From an uncultured Rikenellaceae bacterium (lineage in GTDB: Bacteria; Bacteroidota; Bacteroidia; Bacteroidales; Rikenellaceae): a stretch of 12,680 nt of DNA. The position numbers were made by a program, and so were the translations under genes. This document shows, piece after piece, positions 8,156-12,680 of the stretch (positions within the stretch are counted from its first letter, which is position 1; every line of letters begins with the position of its first letter). The stretch spans positions 1 to 12,680 of the forward strand of contig CASDWR010000093.1 of assembly GCA_949284665.1 (NCBI GenBank). The letters are read 5' to 3'. The notes under the pieces are model-generated. The model had not been told where the DNA came from, made no database searches, and saw nothing but the letters and a program-made list of their open reading frames with translations.

Positions 8156-10764
8156 AGCTCCACCGAACGAAAATGAAACAGTTGAAATTGCTTTGTCCTC
8201 TGCTTATTGCGGCGATCTGTTGCTCGATGACGGATGCCAGAACCGCAACGGAAACAAGGAAGAGAGAAAACCGGAAAAGAGCGGGAATGGACGTTTGCGT
8301 AAAAACGCCCTATCAGAAGATTTTTGATGGTAAACATGTCGTGTCTGCCGTTTCTGATTTTCTCATCGTCCACAAGGTGGAAGGGAAAATCTATTTCGAA
8401 ATGCCGCTCGAAGTAATGGGAATGGAAATGTTCATTACGGCTACGCCTGCAACGACGCAATATGTCAGAGGGTGTGTGGTCGGACTGCGTCAGCGTGATC
8501 CTTTGCATGTGATGTTCCGTATGGAAGACAGTACGGTATTGATGATGCAAATGAACGATCGATTTATGCGTAGTATGGACGAGCGGGTAAGACGTGTTTT
8601 GCAGTTGGGTGCTTCGAATACGGTTCACAGCGCCTGGCCGGTGAAAGCTTATTCCCCGGACAGCCTTGCCGTGGTGTTCGATGCGACAGACCTTTTTACG
8701 ACCGATGTGCCGGAATTGTCACCGGTGGGAGAGGGTTATGAACCGTTCGATGTGACCTACAAAATGAAACCCAATCTTTCTCGGATTCGTGAGGTCGGAG
8801 CGAACAGCCATTCGGTGACGATCCGTACTTCGACCCAATATACAATGAGCGAATGGCGATTCCTTTTCCCCCTTGCGGTCAATGTCCCGAACGATGTGGA
8901 TGTCGTCTACAACGTGATGCTGTTGCCAGAAAGCCGGATGCGTCCGCGTTTGGCTAACGATCGGATCGGTACTTTTGAAGTCGAGAAAAGAGTTTTCGAC
9001 GAGAACGGAGGCCCAATCGAACGGGTAAGATATGCGGCTCGTTGGAATCTGGTCCCTTCGAATATGGAGGCATATTTACGCGGTGAAATGGTCGAGCCTG
9101 AAAAGCCGATTACAATGTATGTGGATCCCCATTTCCCTGATTTGTGGAAGTCTGCGGTCAAGACGGGAATCCTTCGCTGGAATGCTGCTTTCGAGAAAAT
9201 CGGATTCAAAAATGCCATACGTGCGGTTGATTTTCCTGCAAACGATCCCGATTTCGATCCCTTTAATTTCGCTTGTTCGTGTGTATGGTATGTGCCTTCC
9301 AATGTGGAAAATGCCGAAGGTCATGTGTGGATGGATCCCCGCAGCGGTGAAATTCTGAGTGCGACCATCGCTATTCACCAGCAGGTAGCTCAGAAACTGA
9401 ATTATTGGCGCTTCGTGCAAACGGCTCAAATCGATCCTCGTGTCCGTAATGTGCGGATGCCCGAGGATGTGATGTTCGAATCGATCGCTTATCTCGCTTC
9501 CCACGAAATGGGACATGCCTTGGGACTGACACACAACATGGCGGCTTCGGCCGCATTCCCGGTCGATTCGCTCCGTTCGGCTACGTTTACTGCCCGATAC
9601 GGTACGACTGCATCAGTAATGGATTATGCACGTTTCAATTATGTGGCCCAACCGGAGGATACGGGTGTCAAATTGACTCCGCCCGATTTGGGCGTTTACG
9701 ATGAATATGCCATTCGATGGCTCTATCTCCCCTTTCCTGAATCTGTAACCCCGGAAGAGGAATATGCCGTTCTCGAAGAGTGGATTGCCCTGCATGACGG
9801 AAATCCTTTCTATCGGTATGCGGCACAACAGGAGAGAGTATACAATCGCCTGGACCCGACTGCAGCAGAAGAAGATTTGGGGAATGACGCGATTTTGGCT
9901 GGCGAATACGGCATGCGGAATTTGCGTTATATCATGGAGCACTTGCCTCAATGGATCGGCCCGCACAACGATGCTGATGGAACCTATCGGAAAAACATAG
10001 AGACTCAACTGCTCAAACAGTATCAACTTTACCTGGAAAGAGTTTGGGCCAATGTGAGCGGTTATTATCTCTACAATGAAGGAGAAAACGAGAACGGTAT
10101 TCGTTACTTGCCCGTACCGCGTCAGGTTCAAAAAGCCTCTGTAGAGTGGGTGTTGAGGCAGTTGCGGGAATGTGAAATGCTGCATAATCCACAGGTATAC
10201 AGAAAATTCGTTGTCAATCTTCCATCACCGCTCAAGGCGGCCAACCTGATATCCCGAAATTTGGGAATGGTGAATTACAACGTCGGTTACAATGCGTCTC
10301 TTTCGGATGACCCGTATACGCTTGCCGAGTTGTATGATGATTTTTTTCTGGGAATATGGAAGAACAGTATTGAGAATCGTAAGTTGACAGCTGCTGACAA
10401 ATTGCTTCAGCGCAATTTTATCGATGGTGGCGAATTGCGTTTGGCTTCGATCGGTGGAAACCGTTTGTTGTCGTCGTCGAGTGGGCCAGACGGTTATTGG
10501 GAGTGTGATGATCCCCGAATCAAGGATTTAGGAAAAGGGGAGGACGGAATTTTCGCTAACGAATTTTCATCGGATGCAAGTGCTGTTATCCCCAATGAAG
10601 TATTGAAACTGTACGACTTTTCCAATGTGTACAGTTTGCATCTGATGAGAAGGGTGAGAACGTTGTTGGAAAAGAGAATAGTGGATGCCGTCTGTCCGGA
10701 CGATCGCCCCTTTTACAGGGCCCAACTGTTGTCCGTCGAAAAAATATTGAAACCAAAAGAATAA
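8152..10764 (+). CDS. Secreted zinc metalloprotease, metzincin type (DUF5118/DUF5117/DUF4953), copy 2
   Basis: This 870-residue paralogue of its neighbours begins inside the stop of copy 1 (ATGA overlap), which suggests translational coupling. A second in-frame ATG at 8173 gives a cleaner signal peptide, MKQLKLLCPLLIAAICCSMTDA, so the true start may be 7 codons later. No convincing lipobox is present. A basic linker rich in Arg and Lys (30-45) leads to the DUF5118-like segment with YQKIF (54-58) and YFEMPLEVMG (81-90). The catalytic domain begins near 320. The zinc motif HEMGHALGLTH is at 451-461 with Glu452 as base, and the Met-turn SVMDY is at 488-492, the same 29-residue distance as in copy 1. 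WRFVQTAQIDPRVR is at 419-432 and PTAAEEDLGND at 569-579. It is the most divergent copy around the domain start (RVRYAARWNLVPSN). All catalytic residues are intact. Specificity is unknown. Confidence 0.93.
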   Translation: MKLHRTKMKQLKLLCPLLIAAICCSMTDARTATETRKRENRKRAGMDVCVKTPYQKIFDGKHVVSAVSDFLIVHKVEGKIYFEMPLEVMGMEMFITATPATTQYVRGCVVGLRQRDPLHVMFRMEDSTVLMMQMNDRFMRSMDERVRRVLQLGASNTVHSAWPVKAYSPDSLAVVFDATDLFTTDVPELSPVGEGYEPFDVTYKMKPNLSRIREVGANSHSVTIRTSTQYTMSEWRFLFPLAVNVPNDVDVVYNVMLLPESRMRPRLANDRIGTFEVEKRVFDENGGPIERVRYAARWNLVPSNMEAYLRGEMVEPEKPITMYVDPHFPDLWKSAVKTGILRWNAAFEKIGFKNAIRAVDFPANDPDFDPFNFACSCVWYVPSNVENAEGHVWMDPRSGEILSATIAIHQQVAQKLNYWRFVQTAQIDPRVRNVRMPEDVMFESIAYLASHEMGHALGLTHNMAASAAFPVDSLRSATFTARYGTTASVMDYARFNYVAQPEDTGVKLTPPDLGVYDEYAIRWLYLPFPESVTPEEEYAVLEEWIALHDGNPFYRYAAQQERVYNRLDPTAAEEDLGNDAILAGEYGMRNLRYIMEHLPQWIGPHNDADGTYRKNIETQLLKQYQLYLERVWANVSGYYLYNEGENENGIRYLPVPRQVQKASVEWVLRQLRECEMLHNPQVYRKFVVNLPSPLKAANLISRNLGMVNYNVGYNASLSDDPYTLAELYDDFFLGIWKNSIENRKLTAADKLLQRNFIDGGELRLASIGGNRLLSSSSGPDGYWECDDPRIKDLGKGEDGIFANEFSSDASAVIPNEVLKLYDFSNVYSLHLMRRVRTLLEKRIVDAVCPDDRPFYRAQLLSVEKILKPKE
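9502..9534 (+). other. Zinc-binding motif HExxHxxGxxH of metalloprotease copy 2
   Basis: These codons give HEMGHALGLTH, the extended metzincin zinc motif with three His ligands and the catalytic Glu. The equivalent motifs are at 6905-6937 (HEAGHCLGLMH) and 12119-12151 (HEVGHCLGLMH). In each, the Met of the Met-turn lies 29 residues after the third His. Confidence 0.95.
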
Positions 10765-10777
10765 ATATCGTACTGAA

Positions 10778-12680
10778 ATGAAGAAATCGATTCTGTTCTC
10801 TCTTGCCGTAGCGGCGGTTCTGTGCTGTGCGCAACCGGCAACGGCCAAAGGCAAAAAGAAAAAAACGGAGACCAAAACCGAACAAGTGAAGAGCGATTCC
10901 ATCAGAAAAAAGAGTATCAGCCCTTACGAAAAACTCTTCAAAGGCAAAAAATACGTAACGGCTGATGGCGGTTTCATGACACTCCATCTGTTCGGGGACA
11001 AACTCTATTTCGAGATGCCGCTCGAGGTAATGGGGAAAGAGATGTTGCTTGCCTCTACCGTTACGGAAACGACCGATAATATGGTCGCCGTGAACGGATA
11101 TAAGGACAAAACTCCGATGCATATCGTGTTCACGATGGGTGACAGCGTGGTCTATATGCGGAAAGTGAATGCCCGGATGAGTTGTGACCAAGGCGACGAA
11201 CGCATGGTACGAATTCTGGAACGTAATTATGGCGATCCGGTCATATCGAGTTACAAGGTGTTGGCATACAATAGAGACAGCAGTGCCGTGGTGTTCGACA
11301 TGACCAATATGTTTAATGGGGGCGAATCGTCACTCTCTCCCATATCAAGCGGCAGTTTCCCTTTGCAAATCAAGGCTACGGCCAACAAGTCGGTAGCAAA
11401 TATCTACGATATCAAATCGTTTACGGACAACGTATCGATCAAGTCGATGCTGTCGTACGATGTGAGTGCGAAGTTATTATTGTCCGAACTGTTCTCTGAC
11501 AAACCGGTGACCGTTAAAGTAACCCGAACATTGATGTTGCTTCCGGAACACCCCATGAAACCCCGTATTTCGGATTCGCGTCTCGGAATTTTCCTGACGC
11601 TAAAACAACGAATTCCTTCCGATGGCGAACAACTTGTCAACTATTCATTGGCCAATCGATGGCGTCTCGAACCGGTTGATCCCAAAGCCTATGCGGAAGG
11701 GGAGTGTGTTGAACCGGTAACCCCGATTGTCTTTTATGTGGACTCTCTTTTCCCGAAAAAATGGGTTGCGCCCATCAAAGAGGGAATCTTGCGTTGGAAC
11801 AAAGCTTTCGAAGCGATCGGATTCAAAAATGTGGTACGTGTGGCAGATTTCCCGAAAAACGATCCCGACTTCGATCCCGACAATCTGAAGTATTCGTGTG
11901 TGCGTTATGTCCCTTCGGCAGTGGCCAATGCCATGGGGCCAAGTTGGGTAGATCCACGGACGGGTGAAATTTTGAATGCCTCGGTGCTGGTCTATAATGA
12001 CGTAATTAAAATGTTGACACAGTGGCGATTCGTTCAGACAGCACAAATCGATCCCAGAGTCAGGGCAAAAAGCCTCCCGGATGATGTTATGTACGAGTCG
12101 ATGGCCTATGTGGTTGCTCATGAGGTGGGACACTGCCTGGGATTGATGCACAATATGGCTGCATCGGCTGCTTTCCCGGTCGATTCCCTCCGTTCGGCTA
12201 CGTTTACGCAACGCTATGGGACAACCCCTTCGATCATGGATTATGCCCGTTTCAATTACGTGGCGCAACCGGGTGATGAAGGGGTGAAATTGACGCCTCC
12301 AGAGTTGGGCGCTTATGATTATTATGCGATTAAATGGTTGTATAGCTGTTTCCCCGGTAATAAATCACCCGAGGAAGAGGCACGAATCCTTGAAAAATGG
12401 GTGGACGAAAAAGTCGGCGATCCTGTTTATCGTTACGGAAAGCAACAAATGGCCAGTCGGTACGATCCCTCTGCCATGGAGGAGGATTTGGGCGATGATC
12501 CGATCAAGGCAAGCGATTACGGAATCGCAAATCTGAAATATATCGTTTCACATTTGAACGAATGGATTGCCGATGATGCCGATGCCTCGTACAGAAAATC
12601 ACTGTACGAACAGATTGTCAAACAGTATGGCCGTTATGTGAACAACGTGCTTTACAATGTGGGGGGCATCTATTTGACCG
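10778..12680 (+). CDS. Secreted zinc metalloprotease, metzincin type (DUF5118/DUF5117/DUF4953), copy 3, 3'-truncated by window edge
   Basis: The frame opens at ATG 10778 and stays open to the last base, giving 634 codons plus one base. About 220-240 C-terminal residues should lie beyond the window, judging from the sister copies. The signal peptide is MKKSILFSLAVAAVLCCAQPATA with an ATA cleavage site near 23. A strongly Lys-rich linker follows (24-45), then PYEKLFKGKK (49-58), which starts the DUF5118-like segment. The zinc motif HEVGHCLGLMH is at 448-458 and the Met-turn SIMDY at 485-489. WRFVQTAQIDPRVR precedes the zinc helix. The tail motif PSAMEEDLGDD begins near 564. It resembles copy 1 in some segments and copy 2 in others. 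It follows copy 2 after 13 bases. There is no frameshift or internal stop; the gene is incomplete only because the window ends. Confidence 0.93.
   Translation, partial: MKKSILFSLAVAAVLCCAQPATAKGKKKKTETKTEQVKSDSIRKKSISPYEKLFKGKKYVTADGGFMTLHLFGDKLYFEMPLEVMGKEMLLASTVTETTDNMVAVNGYKDKTPMHIVFTMGDSVVYMRKVNARMSCDQGDERMVRILERNYGDPVISSYKVLAYNRDSSAVVFDMTNMFNGGESSLSPISSGSFPLQIKATANKSVANIYDIKSFTDNVSIKSMLSYDVSAKLLLSELFSDKPVTVKVTRTLMLLPEHPMKPRISDSRLGIFLTLKQRIPSDGEQLVNYSLANRWRLEPVDPKAYAEGECVEPVTPIVFYVDSLFPKKWVAPIKEGILRWNKAFEAIGFKNVVRVADFPKNDPDFDPDNLKYSCVRYVPSAVANAMGPSWVDPRTGEILNASVLVYNDVIKMLTQWRFVQTAQIDPRVRAKSLPDDVMYESMAYVVAHEVGHCLGLMHNMAASAAFPVDSLRSATFTQRYGTTPSIMDYARFNYVAQPGDEGVKLTPPELGAYDYYAIKWLYSCFPGNKSPEEEARILEKWVDEKVGDPVYRYGKQQMASRYDPSAMEEDLGDDPIKASDYGIANLKYIVSHLNEWIADDADASYRKSLYEQIVKQYGRYVNNVLYNVGGIYLT

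Larger units (their letters stand above)
5573..12680 (+). repeat. Tandem array of three paralogous metalloprotease genes
   Basis: Three head-to-tail genes encode proteins with the same domain order and matching motif spacing. Some DNA is still nearly identical: bases 6959-6981 and 9556-9578 are the same 23-base string (beginning TTCCCGGTCGATTCGCTCCG), and 12173-12195 differs from it at one base. Bases 8391-8420 match 11005-11034 with two silent differences. Most of the rest has diverged clearly at the DNA level, so the duplications are old, or different parts have been homogenised at different times. The array may continue beyond the window. Confidence 0.85.

Noticed and set aside
9613..12268. 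Long - strand open frames of about 190-207 codons opposite protease copies 2 and 3 (9613-10185, 10586-11191, 11645-12268), and 160 codons opposite copy 1
   Set aside because: Two of them, and the one opposite copy 1, sit at corresponding places across the conserved catalytic region, as expected from mirrored codon bias of paralogues. They have no known motif, signal peptide or independent spacing.
10778..12680. Protease copy 3 as a pseudogene because no stop codon is found
   Set aside because: The frame is continuous with all key residues intact; it is merely cut by the window edge.
1..12680. CRISPR array, tRNA/rRNA genes, insertion sequences or phage genes
   Set aside because: No short regularly spaced repeats, cloverleaf-like sequence, transposase or integrase motifs or terminal inverted repeats were seen; nearly all bases are accounted for by the six genes.

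Overview
The window looks like part of a Bacteroidota chromosome, most likely order Bacteroidales. The evidence is a SusC/SusD-type outer-membrane pair, lipoprotein signals with Lys/acidic residues just after the Cys, A-rich rather than Shine-Dalgarno-type leaders, and roughly half G+C (estimated by eye). Genus cannot be decided from the sequence. No RNA genes, mobile elements, CRISPR arrays or gene-free stretches over 100 bases were seen.

Layout: all six genes lie on the + strand and are tightly packed, with gaps of 14, about 57, 41, -4 (overlap) and 13 bases, so they look like one polycistronic unit. The order is: (1) a SusC/RagA-like TonB-dependent outer-membrane transporter, cut at its 5' end by the window edge (1-2997); (2) a SusD/RagB-like surface lipoprotein (3012-4547); (3) a lipoprotein resembling the zinc-metallohydrolase lipoproteins that accompany SusCD pairs, but with a degraded zinc-binding motif (about 4605-5531); (4-6) three tandem paralogous zinc metalloproteases of the DUF5118/DUF5117/DUF4953 type. 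The last three start at 5573, 8152 and 10778. Each carries an intact metzincin motif (HExxHxxGxxH) and Met-turn. The third runs off the 3' edge, so no closed frame covers it within the window.

Working model (inference): this is a protein- or peptide-use locus rather than a glycan-use locus. The SusC/SusD pair would capture and import peptides, as described for RagA/RagB. The lipoprotein would be a surface accessory, possibly a pseudoenzyme. The three metzincins, with ordinary Sec-type signal peptides and (in the two complete ones) no lipobox or obvious type IX secretion tail, would cut peptides in the periplasm. No glycosidase, polysaccharide lyase, sulfatase or regulator is visible. The operon promoter, any sigma/anti-sigma or hybrid two-component regulator, and the end of the array lie outside the window.

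The most notable points are the triple metzincin array with mosaic similarity between copies, the apparent loss of the zinc site in the companion lipoprotein, and a cysteine kept at the same spacing in all three proteases.
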